Of a stretch of 64,000 bases of DNA, positions 21,200 to 29,753 are shown piece by piece. The position numbers and the translations under genes were made by a program. The DNA comes from Mycolicibacter minnesotensis (GTDB taxonomy: Bacteria > Actinomycetota > Actinomycetes > Mycobacteriales > Mycobacteriaceae), in the NCBI RefSeq assembly GCF_010731755.1, contig NZ_AP022589.1, positions 1,240,001 to 1,304,000 of the forward strand, read 5' to 3'. The notes under the pieces were generated by a model that ran no database searches, had not been told where the DNA came from, and was given only the letters and a program-made list of their open reading frames with translations. Each line of letters starts with the position of its first letter. Within the stretch, counting starts at the first letter, position 1.

Positions 21200-22162
21200 T
21201 CAGGCGATCCGGGCCTCGGATTCGGCCGGCGCCCACTGCTTCCAGTTTCGATACTCTTCGGCGGTCAGGTCCCGCCCGAGCAGTGTGGTGACGGCGGCGT
21301 CGTGCTCAAGATAGAGCTCTTCGTTACGCCGCCACGCCGGCAGGTAGCGGTAGAAAGGCAGCCACGGGTGCAGGTGGTGTATCAGGTGGTAGTTCTGCGA
21401 CAGCATCAACGGGGCCATCAACCACTCCATGCCGACCCGAAGCCGGCTGGCACGATATCGGTCCTCGCGCTGCGTCACCGTGATGCCGTGATGCGGGAGC
21501 CAGTCAAAAGCAAACCCGATGACGAACAGACCCAGGCGCTGCGGGATCAACACGAGCTCCGCGAGCAGCCAGAAGTGGTCGGTGAGGATGGCACCCACGG
21601 TCATGGCGACCGTCAGCGAGAGCAGCACCGACGTTTCGGCGAGCTCGGCAACCGGGCGCCGCCACGAATGGCGGATGCGCGGCCAGAGCTTGCGCACGTA
21701 CCAGGTCGCGTTGAAGACGTCCATCAACGCCCAGCGGAAGGGTAGCTGCCATGTCGGCGCGTGGGTGGCGAACATATCCGGATCGCGCTCGGGGTCATTG
21801 GTGTGGCGGTGATGCTCGCCGTGGACATAACCGAACGCCGGCAAGGAAAACGGCAGCACCACCAACAGCCAGGCAACCCGCCCCACCACCGCGTTGACCC
21901 AGCGCACCGAGCAGAACGAGCGGTGCAGTGCTTCATGCGCCACCGAGAACAACACATAGGTGACTACGCTGCTCAGCGCGATCACGATCCATGCCGGAAG
22001 TGATTCACGGATGGCTCCGATGGCCACCAGAACGAACACCGTGATTCCGCCCGCGGCCAACCCGAAGGTGGGCCAGGAGAACGACGGCACTCCCTCGCCG
22101 GGGTGCGGGTGCCGTGGACGCCGGGCCGCTGCTGGCGGGTCCGCCATCTCAAGCACCGACAC
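21200..22162 (-). CDS. Membrane fatty-acid desaturase/hydroxylase superfamily protein (paralogue 1)
   Basis: 320 residues from the GTG at 22162, chosen because GGAGG lies four bases upstream; the frame is open to a TTG at 22216 and an ATG lies at 22147. The three histidine boxes of membrane di-iron desaturases are present: HEALH, HGEHHRHTN and NYHLIHHLHP. They are separated by hydrophobic segments (GITVFVLVAIGAI, WIVIALSSVVTYVLFSV, VAWLLVVLPFSLPAF), indicating a multi-pass membrane enzyme. The substrate (acyl lipid or carotenoid-like) cannot be read from sequence. It is closely related to the next gene upstream and arranged in tandem with it, so probably duplicated. Confidence 0.85.
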   Translation of the reverse strand: MSVLEMADPPAAARRPRHPHPGEGVPSFSWPTFGLAAGGITVFVLVAIGAIRESLPAWIVIALSSVVTYVLFSVAHEALHRSFCSVRWVNAVVGRVAWLLVVLPFSLPAFGYVHGEHHRHTNDPERDPDMFATHAPTWQLPFRWALMDVFNATWYVRKLWPRIRHSWRRPVAELAETSVLLSLTVAMTVGAILTDHFWLLAELVLIPQRLGLFVIGFAFDWLPHHGITVTQREDRYRASRLRVGMEWLMAPLMLSQNYHLIHHLHPWLPFYRYLPAWRRNEELYLEHDAAVTTLLGRDLTAEEYRNWKQWAPAESEARIA

Positions 22163-22374
22163 GAAACCTCCAACAGCAGGGCAATGAGCACCAACGTCAC
22201 CTAAGAGCAGGTGCAAGATTACGTTGCTCTCCGGTGAGGGCCGGCCCGCAACGCTGCGGTGTCAGGCTAAGTAAGTATCACAATATTGACGCCAGCGTAT
22301 AACGTCGCTGGTCCTCAGTACGAGAATTTAGTTCACGAAGGCTCAACTTCGCACCACCAGCAGAGCCAACGTCC

Positions 22375-23319
22375 TCAGCTCGCGGGGGAGGGCCGCAACT
22401 GCCGATATTCGTCGACGGTCAGTTCCCGGCCGTACAGGGTCGACAACGCCGGGTCGCAGGCCAAGTAGCCGGCCTCATTGCGACGCCAGACGCGCGGCAA
22501 CACGTGGATCGGCAGCCCGGGGTGCAGATGGTGCATCAGATGGTAGTTCTGTGCCATCCACAACGGGGTCACCAACCGCTCCAGGCCGATCCGGGTCCGA
22601 GACGCGCGGTAAGGATTTTCGCGGTGGGTCACGTTCAGCCCATAGTGCGGCAACCAGTCGAAGAACAAGATGATGAAGAACAGACCGATGCGCTGTGGGA
22701 TCAGGATGACCACCGCAAGGGTCCAGATGTGCCCGGTGATGACGGCCAGGACAATGCCCGTGACGGTCAAGGCGACCAGTACCGCCGACTCGGCGAACTC
22801 GATGAACGGCTTACGCCAGGAGTTCCGGAGGCGCTCGGGGAGCCTCGCCAGGTACCAGCGAGCGTAGTAGAAATCGCCCAGGGGTCCCCGGAACAGCAGC
22901 TGCCAGAACGGTTTACTGGTGGCGAAGTAGTCGGGATCATTCTCATGGTCGTTGGCGTTCCGGTGATGTTCCATGTGGGCGTAACGCAAGCACGGCCAGG
23001 CGAAATGAGGCCCGATGAAGGCCCAGGCGAATCGCCCCACCAGCGCATTCAGCAAGCTCGACCTACCCAGCGTGTGGTGCGTCGCCTCGTGTACCGGCAG
23101 GAACATCAGATACACGACGGTGGAATTGATCGCGATCGCGGCCCATGCCGGCAGCCACCCACCGATCACACCGAGGGTCGCGACCACGAAGGCGATGAAC
23201 GCGCCGAGCGTGACACTGAGCGCAGGCCAGGCCACCTTGGGAGCCTTCTCGCCGGGCGGTGGGTGCCGCCTTGAAGGCGACTTGGGCACAACAGATCCCA
23301 ACGTAGTGGAGTCGGACAC
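22375..23319 (-). CDS. Membrane fatty-acid desaturase/hydroxylase superfamily protein (paralogue 2)
   Basis: 314 residues. The GTG start at 23319 is supported by GGGAGG eight bases upstream. Histidine boxes are HEATHH, HMEHHRNAND and NYHLMHHLHPGLP, with the same spacing as in the downstream paralogue; both proteins share the N-terminal RxxHPxPGE motif and the C-terminal LxGRxLTxxEYR motif. This is a di-iron membrane desaturase or hydroxylase of unknown substrate. It is separated from paralogue 1 by about 210 bp with an AT-rich segment, so each copy may have its own promoter. Neither is part of the steroid locus in M. tuberculosis. Confidence 0.85.
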   Translation of the reverse strand: MSDSTTLGSVVPKSPSRRHPPPGEKAPKVAWPALSVTLGAFIAFVVATLGVIGGWLPAWAAIAINSTVVYLMFLPVHEATHHTLGRSSLLNALVGRFAWAFIGPHFAWPCLRYAHMEHHRNANDHENDPDYFATSKPFWQLLFRGPLGDFYYARWYLARLPERLRNSWRKPFIEFAESAVLVALTVTGIVLAVITGHIWTLAVVILIPQRIGLFFIILFFDWLPHYGLNVTHRENPYRASRTRIGLERLVTPLWMAQNYHLMHHLHPGLPIHVLPRVWRRNEAGYLACDPALSTLYGRELTVDEYRQLRPSPAS

Positions 23320-23476
23320 GCAAAACCCTCCCGGGCTGTAGTTTGTTCGGCCCCCGCCAGTTAGGAGACCCTATAGCACCCGGTCGATCCGTGCACTGTG
23401 GGCGTACCGCCCCACGGTGTGACAAAGACGACTTAGGGATCGCGCCTGCACCATCCTAAACTATCGGGCTGAGAAT

Positions 23477-24382
23477 CTAGGCTCCGTAAACCGGTACCGG
23501 CGGCCGCGACTGGGAGAGCAGGTCGGTGACAACCGGCCCCAGCTCGACCGGCTCCCAACGTGCCCCCTTGTCGACCTGCGGTCCGTGAGCCCACCCTTCG
23601 GCGACCCGAATCTTGCCGCCTTCGACTTCGAAGACCTTGCCCGTCACGTCCTTCGACTCCACACTGCCCAGCCAGACCACCAGCGGGCTGACGTTCTCCG
23701 GGGCCATCGCGTCGAAGTCCTGGTCCTGCGTGCTCATCATGTCGGCGAACACGGTCTCGGTCATCCGGGTCCGTGCCGACGGGGCGATCGCGTTGGCGGT
23801 GACGCCGTAGCGGCCCATCTCAGCGGCGGCGACCAAGGTCAGCGCGGCAATGCCTGCCTTAGAGGCGCTGTAGGTGGCCTGCCCGACACTGCCCTGCAAG
23901 CCGGCGCCCGAGCTGGTGTTGATGATGCGGGCGTCCACCGTTTCGCCGGCCTTGGCCTTGGCCCGCCAGTACGCGGCAGCGTGCTTCATGGTGGCGAAGT
24001 GGCCCTTGAGGTGCACCGCAGTGACGGCGTCGAATTCTTCTTCGGTGGCGTTGGCGAACATGCGGTCGCGGACGATTCCGGCGTTGTTCACCAGCACGTC
24101 GAGCGTGCCGTAGGTGTCGACAGCCTGCTTGATCAGAGCCTCGGCCTGGCCCCAGTCCGCGACGTTCGAGCCGTTGGCGACGGCTTCACCACCGGCTGCG
24201 ACGATCTCGTCGACCACGTTCTGGGCAGCACTGCCCCCACCGGCCGGTGAGCCGTCCAGGCCCACACCGATGTCGTTGACCACGACCCGGGCACCCTCGG
24301 CGGCAAAGGCCAGCGCGTGCGCCCGCCCGATTCCGCCGCCCGCTCCGGTGACGATGACCACGCGGCCGTCAAGAAGTCCCAT
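23477..24382 (-). CDS. Short-chain dehydrogenase/reductase, Rv3548c type
   Basis: 301-residue SDR. It has the cofactor motif VTGAGGGIGRAHALAFAAEGARVVVND, NNAG, the catalytic Ser in INTSSGAGLQGS and YSASK (Tyr/Lys), and a C-terminal extension ending PPVPVYGA. The start is ATG 24382, supported by AAGGAG nine bases upstream; the frame is open to 24442. Sequence and position match Rv3548c in the M. tuberculosis steroid locus. It presumably oxidises or reduces a hydroxy/keto group of a steroid or acyl-CoA intermediate; the exact step is not established to my knowledge. It lies 13 bp after the next SDR gene, in one operon behind the KstR2 operator at 25188. Confidence 0.85.
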   Translation of the reverse strand: MGLLDGRVVIVTGAGGGIGRAHALAFAAEGARVVVNDIGVGLDGSPAGGGSAAQNVVDEIVAAGGEAVANGSNVADWGQAEALIKQAVDTYGTLDVLVNNAGIVRDRMFANATEEEFDAVTAVHLKGHFATMKHAAAYWRAKAKAGETVDARIINTSSGAGLQGSVGQATYSASKAGIAALTLVAAAEMGRYGVTANAIAPSARTRMTETVFADMMSTQDQDFDAMAPENVSPLVVWLGSVESKDVTGKVFEVEGGKIRVAEGWAHGPQVDKGARWEPVELGPVVTDLLSQSRPPVPVYGA

Positions 24383-24395
24383 CAGTACTTTCTCC

Positions 24396-25172
24396 TTATT
24401 TGTTAGCGCTAGATGCGTCGAGGTAGGCGGGGTTCTCGCCACCGCCGTGCACGGTCAGGCTGGCGCCGGTGACATAGGACGCCAGTTCAGAACTCAAAAA
24501 CGCTGCCGTCCAACCAATTTCGGATGGTTTGGCCAGCCGTCCCAGCGGCACGGTCGCGCCGACAGCGGCCACCGATTCGGCGTCGCCGTAGAACAATTCG
24601 GACTGCTCGGTCTCGACCATGCCGACCACGATCGAGTTGATCCGCACCTTCGGTGCCCATTCCACGGCCAACGACGTCGTCAGGCTGTCCACCCCTGCCT
24701 TGGCCGCACCGTAGGCGGCGGTACCCGGCGACGCACGGTGGCCGCTCACGCTGGTGATGTTGACGATCGCACCGCCGGCGGCCTGGTTCTGCATGACCGC
24801 ATTCGCATGGGTGGACACCAGCAGCGAACTGAGCAGGTTCAGCTCGATGATCTTGCGGCTGAAGTTGGCCGATGCGTCAGCGGCCAGTGCGAACGGGGAG
24901 CCGCCGGCATTGTTGATCACAATGTCGATCCGGCCGTGGGTGGCAACGATCGCCTCGATCAGGCTCTTGACCGCGCCGTCGTCGCGGACATCGCAGGAAT
25001 GAAACTCATACGGCAGGCCCTCTACCGGTCGTCGTGCGCAGGTCACGACCGTTGCGCCCTGGTCGGCGAATACCGCGCTGATGCCCGCGCCAACACCGCG
25101 CACTCCGCCGGTGACCAGTACCACCTTGCCGGTCAATCCGAGGTTGATGGCGGCAGCTGCAGAGTCAGACAC
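24396..25172 (-). CDS. Short-chain dehydrogenase/reductase, Rv3549c type
   Basis: 258-residue SDR with VTGGVRGVGAGISAVFADQG (cofactor loop), NNAGG, the catalytic ITSVSGHRASPGTAAYGAAK, and the C-terminal GASLTVHGGGENPAYL. The GTG at 25172 is preferred: the upstream in-frame ATG at 25220 lies on the far side of the KstR2 operator, and the family N-terminus fits. It corresponds to Rv3549c, a KstR2-regulated gene; its role is in degradation of the HIP bicycle or a nearby intermediate, with the exact reaction unassigned here. The operator ends 15 bp upstream of the start codon, suggesting a very short leader. Confidence 0.85.
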   Translation of the reverse strand: MSDSAAAAINLGLTGKVVLVTGGVRGVGAGISAVFADQGATVVTCARRPVEGLPYEFHSCDVRDDGAVKSLIEAIVATHGRIDIVINNAGGSPFALAADASANFSRKIIELNLLSSLLVSTHANAVMQNQAAGGAIVNITSVSGHRASPGTAAYGAAKAGVDSLTTSLAVEWAPKVRINSIVVGMVETEQSELFYGDAESVAAVGATVPLGRLAKPSEIGWTAAFLSSELASYVTGASLTVHGGGENPAYLDASSANK

Positions 25173-25187
25173 TGTGCTAGCGTACCA

Positions 25188-25201
25188 AGCAAGTGCTTGC
25201 T
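25188..25201. promoter_or_regulatory. KstR2 operator between the SDR operon and echA20
   Basis: AGCAAGTGCTTGCT matches the KstR2 consensus ANCAAGNNCTTGNT at every position and is embedded in an even longer dyad (AAGCAAGTGCTTGCTT). It sits between divergent genes: 15 bp from the SDR start and 39 bp from the echA20 start. Confidence 0.88.
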
Positions 25202-25240
25202 TAGGTATCCAGGACCCCAATACGACAGGGAAAGGCGCCC

Positions 25241-25999
25241 ATGCCGATCACATCCACAACCGTCGAACCGGGGATCGTCGCGGTCACCGTCGACTACCCG
25301 CCGGTCAATGCCCTGCCCTCACGGGCCTGGTTCGAGCTGGGCGAGGTCATCACCGCCGTCGGCAACGACATGTCCACCCACGCGGTGATCTTGCGGGCCG
25401 AGGGCCGCGGGTTCAACGCAGGCGTCGACATCAAGGAAATGCAGAACACCGAAGGCTTCACCGCCCTGATCGACGCCAACCGCGGTTGCTTCGCCGCATT
25501 CAAGGCCGTCTACGAATGCGCGGTGCCGGTGATCGTCGCGGTCAACGGCTTCTGCGTCGGCGGCGGCATCGGCCTGGTCGGCAACGCCGACGTGATCGTG
25601 GCCTCCGACGACGCCAAATTCGGTCTGCCGGAAGTGGAGCGTGGCGCGCTGGGCGCGGCCACTCACCTGTCGCGACTGGTGCCGCAGCACATGATGCGCC
25701 GGCTGTTCTACACCGCGGCCACCGTGGATGCCGCCACCCTGCACCGGTACGGCTCGGTGCACGAGGTGGTGCCGCGCGCCGAGCTCGACGAGGCCGCACT
25801 GCGGGTGGCCCGCGACATCGCGTCGAAGGACACCCGGGTGATCCGGGCCGCGAAAGAAGCCCTGAACTTGATTGACGTACAGAAGGTCAACTCCAGCTAC
25901 CGGATGGAGCAGGGCTTCACCTTCGAGCTCAACCTCTCCGGTGTCGCCGACGAGCACCGCGACGAGTTCGCCGGGACCGAGAAGGGCGCCAAGAAATGA
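25241..25999 (+). CDS. echA20: EchA20, crotonase-family ring-D hydrolase
   Basis: 252-residue enoyl-CoA hydratase/isomerase-fold protein (Rv3550 is 247 aa). The oxyanion-hole segments are visible as AEGRGFNAGVDIKEM and VNGFCVGGGIGLVGNADVI. In M. tuberculosis EchA20 opens ring D of the HIP-derived bicyclic CoA intermediate hydrolytically, feeding IpdAB. ATG 25241 has GAAAGG upstream. It is the first gene of the operon echA20-ipdA-ipdB-ipdC and overlaps ipdA by 4 bp (ATGA). It is controlled by the KstR2 operator at 25188. Confidence 0.92.
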   Translation: MPITSTTVEPGIVAVTVDYPPVNALPSRAWFELGEVITAVGNDMSTHAVILRAEGRGFNAGVDIKEMQNTEGFTALIDANRGCFAAFKAVYECAVPVIVAVNGFCVGGGIGLVGNADVIVASDDAKFGLPEVERGALGAATHLSRLVPQHMMRRLFYTAATVDAATLHRYGSVHEVVPRAELDEAALRVARDIASKDTRVIRAAKEALNLIDVQKVNSSYRMEQGFTFELNLSGVADEHRDEFAGTEKGAKK

Positions 26000-26880
26000 G
26001 CAAGCTGACCACCCTCGACGCGGCCGTCGCCGAGCTGCGCGACGGCATGACCATCGGCATCGGCGGCTGGGGCTCGCGCCGCAAGCCGATGGCATTCGTC
26101 CGCGCCATCCTGCGCACCGACGTGAAAGACCTGACCGTGGTGACCTACGGCGGCCCGGACCTGGGCCTGCTGTGCTCAGCGGGCAAGGTGCGCCGGGCCT
26201 ACTACGGCTTCGTCTCCCTGGACTCTCCCCCGTTCTACGACCCGTGGTTCTCGAAGGCCCGCACCACCGGTGCGATCGAAGCCCGTGAGATGGACGAGGG
26301 CATGCTGCGCTGCGGGTTGCAGGCCGCCGCCCAGCGACTGCCGTTCCTGCCGATCCGCGCCGGCCTGGGCAGCTCGGTGATCGACTTCTGGGAAGGTGAG
26401 CTCAAGACGGTCACCTCCCCGTACCCCGTCTCGGCTGCAGAAGGGGGTGGACACGAGACGCTGGTCGCGATGCCGGCCCTGAACCTCGACGCGGCCTTCG
26501 TGCACATGAACATCGGCGATCAGCGCGGCAACGCCGCCTACACCGGGATCGACCCGTACTTCGACGACCTGTTCTTGATGTCGGCACAGCGCCGGTTCCT
26601 GTCGGTGGAGAAGATCGTGCCCACCGAAGAGCTCATCGCCACCACGTCGCCGCAGACCCAGGTGATCAACCGGATGATGGTGGATCACGTGGTGGAAGCC
26701 CCCGGTGGCGCCCACTTCACCATCGGTGCAGCCGACTACGGCCGCGACGAGAAGTTCCAGCGGCACTACGCCGAAGCCGCCAAGTCCGAGGAGACCTGGG
26801 CGGAGTTCAAGGCCACCTACCTGTCCGGCAGCGAAGACGACTACCAAGCTGCGGTCAAGGCATTCGGAGCGGAGGCATAA
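25996..26880 (+). CDS. ipdA: IpdA, alpha subunit of the ring-C hydrolase
   Basis: 294-residue CoA-transferase-family protein (Rv3551 is 292 aa). The N-terminal GMTIGIGGWGSRRKPMAFVR is the class I CoA-transferase CoA-binding loop. Known role: IpdA with IpdB forms a heteromeric enzyme that hydrolyses ring C of the ring-D-opened intermediate (COCHEA-CoA) in a retro-Claisen-like reaction, not a true CoA transfer. It overlaps echA20 by 4 bp and is followed by ipdB after 2 bp, so all are translationally coupled. Confidence 0.93.
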   Translation: MSKLTTLDAAVAELRDGMTIGIGGWGSRRKPMAFVRAILRTDVKDLTVVTYGGPDLGLLCSAGKVRRAYYGFVSLDSPPFYDPWFSKARTTGAIEAREMDEGMLRCGLQAAAQRLPFLPIRAGLGSSVIDFWEGELKTVTSPYPVSAAEGGGHETLVAMPALNLDAAFVHMNIGDQRGNAAYTGIDPYFDDLFLMSAQRRFLSVEKIVPTEELIATTSPQTQVINRMMVDHVVEAPGGAHFTIGAADYGRDEKFQRHYAEAAKSEETWAEFKATYLSGSEDDYQAAVKAFGAEA

Positions 26881-26882
26881 GC

Positions 26883-27635
26883 ATGACCGACTCACCCACT
26901 CGCGCCGAGATCTGCGCCGTCGCCTGCGCTGAGCTGTTCCGCGACGCCGGCGAAATCATGGCCTCCCCGATGGCCACGGTGCCCTCGGTCGGCGCCCGGC
27001 TGGCCCGCCTCACCTTCTCCCCCGACCTGGTGCTCACCGACGGGGAGGCCCGCATCCTGGCCGACACCCCGGCGATCGGCAAGGTCGGGCCGCTGGAAGG
27101 CTGGATGCCGTTCAACCGAGTCTTCGAGACCCTGTCGTGGGGCCGGCGCCATGTGATCATGGGCGCCAACCAGATCGACCGCTACGGCAACCAGAACCTG
27201 TCGGCGTTCGGTTCGCTTCAGCAGCCCACCCGGCAGATGTTCGGCGTGCGTGGAGCGCCGGGCAACACCATCAACCACACCACCAGCTACTGGGTGGGCG
27301 CGCACTCGTCGCGGGTGTTCTGCGAGTCCGTGGACATCGTCTCGGGCATCGGCTACGACAAGGTCGACCCGGCCAACCCGGCGTTCCGGTTCTTCAACCT
27401 CGGCGGCGTGGTGAGCAACCTCGGGGTGTTCGACTTCAGCGGTCCGGACCACCAGATGCGTGCGGTCTCACTGCACCCCGGCGTCACCGCCGATGAGGTC
27501 ACCGAGAACACCTCGTTCGAGGTGCACGGCCTGGCCGACGCTGCGACGACCCGGTTGCCCGAGGTCGAGGAGCTGCGGCTGATCCGCGAGGTCATCGACC
27601 CGAAGTCGCTGCGGGACAAAGAAGTCAAAGCATGA
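26883..27635 (+). CDS. ipdB: IpdB, beta subunit of the ring-C hydrolase
   Basis: 250 residues, the length of Rv3552. It is related to CoA-transferase beta subunits: GANQIDRYGNQNLSAFGSLQ and SAFGSLQQPTRQMFGVRGAPGN are typical for the active-site side of IpdB. It works with IpdA (adjacent) to cleave ring C of the HIP-derived CoA thioester. Its stop overlaps the ipdC start by 4 bp. Confidence 0.93.
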   Translation: MTDSPTRAEICAVACAELFRDAGEIMASPMATVPSVGARLARLTFSPDLVLTDGEARILADTPAIGKVGPLEGWMPFNRVFETLSWGRRHVIMGANQIDRYGNQNLSAFGSLQQPTRQMFGVRGAPGNTINHTTSYWVGAHSSRVFCESVDIVSGIGYDKVDPANPAFRFFNLGGVVSNLGVFDFSGPDHQMRAVSLHPGVTADEVTENTSFEVHGLADAATTRLPEVEELRLIREVIDPKSLRDKEVKA

Positions 27636-28705
27636 GTCGCCTGAAGACCCCGCTGACCGAACTGGTCGGTATCGAACACCCGGTGGTGCAGACCGGCATG
27701 GGCTGGGTGGCCGGCGCCCGACTGGTATCGGCCACCGCCAACGCGGGCGGCTTGGGCATCCTGGCCTCGGCGACCATGACCATCGATGAGCTGGCCACCG
27801 CAATAGCCAAGGTGAAGTCGGCGACCGACAAGCCCTTCGGCGTCAACATCCGCGCGGATGGCGCCGACGCCGGCGACCGGGTGGACCTGATGATCCGCGA
27901 GGGCGTCAAGGTGGCGTCGTTCGCACTGGCACCCAAGGCCGAACTGATCGCCAAGCTCAAAGAGGCCGGCTCCGTGGTGATCCCGTCAGTGGGCGCGGCC
28001 AAGCACGCCAAGAAGGTGGCGTCCTGGGGCGCCGACGCGGTGATCGTGCAGGGCGGCGAAGGCGGCGGGCACACCGGCCCGGTCGCCACCACGCTGCTGC
28101 TGCCGTCGGTGCTCGACGCGGTCGCCGGCACCGGCGTGCAGGTGATCGCCGCCGGCGGCTTCTTCGACGGGCGCGGCCTGGCAGCCGCGCTGTCCTACGG
28201 TGCCACGGGTGTGGCGATGGGAACCCGATTCCTGTTGACCAGCGACTCCACCGTTCCGGACTCGGTCAAGCAGCGCTACCTGGCCGCCGACCTGAGCGGC
28301 ACCGTGGTATCCACCCGGGTAGACGGCATGCCACACCGGGTGCTGCGCACTGAACTGGTTGAGAAACTCGAAAGCGGCTCGCGGGCACGCGGTTTCAGCG
28401 CCGCTATCCGCAACGCGGCGAAGTTCAAGAAGATGTCGCAGATGAGCTGGCCGACCATGGTCAAAGATGGACTGGCCATGCGGCACGGCAAAGAACTGAC
28501 CTGGTCGCAGGTGCTCATGGCCGCGAACACTCCGATGCTGCTCAAAGCCGGACTGGTGGAAGGCAACACCGAAGCAGGCGTACTGGCATCGGGGCAGGTC
28601 GCCGGCATCCTCGACAGCCTGCCGTCGTGCGCGGAGCTGATCACCTCGATTGTCGACGAAGCGGCCGAGCACCTGCAGTCGGCCAACCAGTTCATCCAGT
28701 CCTGA
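27632..28705 (+). CDS. ipdC: IpdC, nitronate-monooxygenase-like flavoprotein
   Basis: 357-residue TIM-barrel FMN protein of the 2-nitropropane dioxygenase/FabK-like family (Rv3553 is 355 aa). It has GIEHPVVQTGMGWVAGARLV at the N-terminus, GGEGGGHTGP (phosphate-binding region) and ATGVAMGTRFLLTSDS. In steroid degraders IpdC acts on a hydroxylated HIP-CoA-derived intermediate before ring opening; I do not assign a more exact step. It is the last gene of the echA20-ipdABC operon. The stop is followed after 4 bp by a 54-bp hairpin that may terminate transcription. In M. tuberculosis fdxB (Rv3554) follows; here it does not. Confidence 0.92.
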   Translation: MSRLKTPLTELVGIEHPVVQTGMGWVAGARLVSATANAGGLGILASATMTIDELATAIAKVKSATDKPFGVNIRADGADAGDRVDLMIREGVKVASFALAPKAELIAKLKEAGSVVIPSVGAAKHAKKVASWGADAVIVQGGEGGGHTGPVATTLLLPSVLDAVAGTGVQVIAAGGFFDGRGLAAALSYGATGVAMGTRFLLTSDSTVPDSVKQRYLAADLSGTVVSTRVDGMPHRVLRTELVEKLESGSRARGFSAAIRNAAKFKKMSQMSWPTMVKDGLAMRHGKELTWSQVLMAANTPMLLKAGLVEGNTEAGVLASGQVAGILDSLPSCAELITSIVDEAAEHLQSANQFIQS

Positions 28706-28709
28706 GGCC

Positions 28710-28763
28710 GAGCCGGAATCTCACGACGCGACACACCGTCTCGGCGTCGTGAGATTCCGGCTC
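28710..28763. repeat. 54-bp palindromic repeat, copy 1 (possible terminator)
   Basis: Two perfect 20-bp arms, GAGCCGGAATCTCACGACGC (28710-28729) and its reverse complement (28744-28763), around a 14-nt loop. It starts 4 bp after the ipdC stop and contains the last codons and TGA of the opposing DUF559-like gene. Identical to 29684-29737 except for two loop bases. Confidence 0.9.
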
Positions 28764-29629
28764 GCGGTCCACCCAGCGGCACGCATGGCGTCAAGTACCC
28801 GGCCGATCATCGTCGCCTCCCGGTAGCGCAGCATCTCTGCGCTGACCCGAACGATCAGCCACCCGTGCTCGGCCAGCGCAGCTTGGCGGTCAATATCACC
28901 CTGCCGCTGGACCGGGTCGGTCCAGTGTTGCGCGCCGTCGTACTCGATACCGACGTTAAATTCCCGATATCCCATGTCGATCCGGCCCACGAACCCGCCG
29001 TAACCGTCGAGAACCACGATCTGGGTCTCCGGACACGGCAACCCCGCGTCGATCAGCGCCAACCGGGTGCGGGTCTCTTGGGGCGATTCCGCACCGGGAT
29101 CCACCAGCGGCAAGAACTGCCGCAGCCGGTTGAGCCCACGCGCGCCCCGGCGAGCAGCGATGACAGCTTCGACTTCGTCAACGGAAACGCCGGTCGCGTT
29201 GGACAGCGCGTCAAGGCGCTGAACCGCCAATAGCCTCGACCGAGTCCGCCGGCCGATATCGAAGGCAGTTCGGGCAGGGGTCGTGACCCGCATCCCGTCC
29301 GACATCGTCAGCTCCTGTGACTTCAGAATGTCCTCGTGCACAATGAGCTTTGGCGGCGACTTGTGATTGCCGTACACCAGCTCAGCGTCGAGCTCGGGGC
29401 TCACCCACTTCGCGCCCAGCAGCGCCGCGGCGGAGTTACCCGCCACCACCGCCCGCCGCCGCGACCACAGCCACGCGGCGATCGCTCGCTGTCGCGCGGT
29501 TGGCACCATCCCCCACGGCACATAGACACCTGGATAGACCGGCTCATAGAGGGTGCGCATCAAACGCTCGGGAATCGCCTTGGCGGCCAAAGCCTCCACA
29601 CCGAGAAACGGCCAGTCCAGTTCGTCCAC
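28721..29629 (-). CDS. DUF559-like/AbiEi-antitoxin-like protein with possible nuclease fold
   Basis: 302 residues from the GTG at 29629 (family-like N-terminus VDELDWPFLGVEALAAKAIPE); the frame is open to 29698. The N-half has a winged-helix-like part (LYEPVYPGVYVPWG, typical of AbiEi-like mycobacterial proteins). The C-half has SPQETRTRLALIDAGLPCPE, GRIDMGYREFNVGIEYDGAQHW and GWLIVRVSAEML, the pattern of the DUF559 (Vsr/PD-(D/E)XK-like) fold with candidate catalytic E, D and E residues. Its biological role is unknown. The last 13 residues (RNLTTPRRCVAS) are encoded by the palindrome at 28710-28763, and a second copy of the palindrome lies just upstream, so the gene is bracketed by the same element. 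It occupies the place of fdxB. Confidence 0.75.
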   Translation of the reverse strand: MDELDWPFLGVEALAAKAIPERLMRTLYEPVYPGVYVPWGMVPTARQRAIAAWLWSRRRAVVAGNSAAALLGAKWVSPELDAELVYGNHKSPPKLIVHEDILKSQELTMSDGMRVTTPARTAFDIGRRTRSRLLAVQRLDALSNATGVSVDEVEAVIAARRGARGLNRLRQFLPLVDPGAESPQETRTRLALIDAGLPCPETQIVVLDGYGGFVGRIDMGYREFNVGIEYDGAQHWTDPVQRQGDIDRQAALAEHGWLIVRVSAEMLRYREATMIGRVLDAMRAAGWTASRNLTTPRRCVAS

Positions 29630-29683
29630 TCGCCTAGCGTGGTACCGGGCGCCGCTTCGCGCCCACGCACATCCACAGCGCTC

Positions 29684-29737
29684 GAGCCGGAATCTCACGA
29701 CGCGACACGCCGTCGCGGCGTCGTGAGATTCCGGCTC
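29684..29737. repeat. 54-bp palindromic repeat, copy 2
   Basis: Same 20-bp perfect arms (29684-29703 and 29718-29737) and a 14-nt loop differing at two bases from copy 1. It lies between the start of the DUF559-like gene and the stop of the VOC gene, 16 bp from that stop, so it can act as a terminator for the VOC transcript. Confidence 0.9.
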
Positions 29738-29753
29738 GCGGAATGGTCGGACC

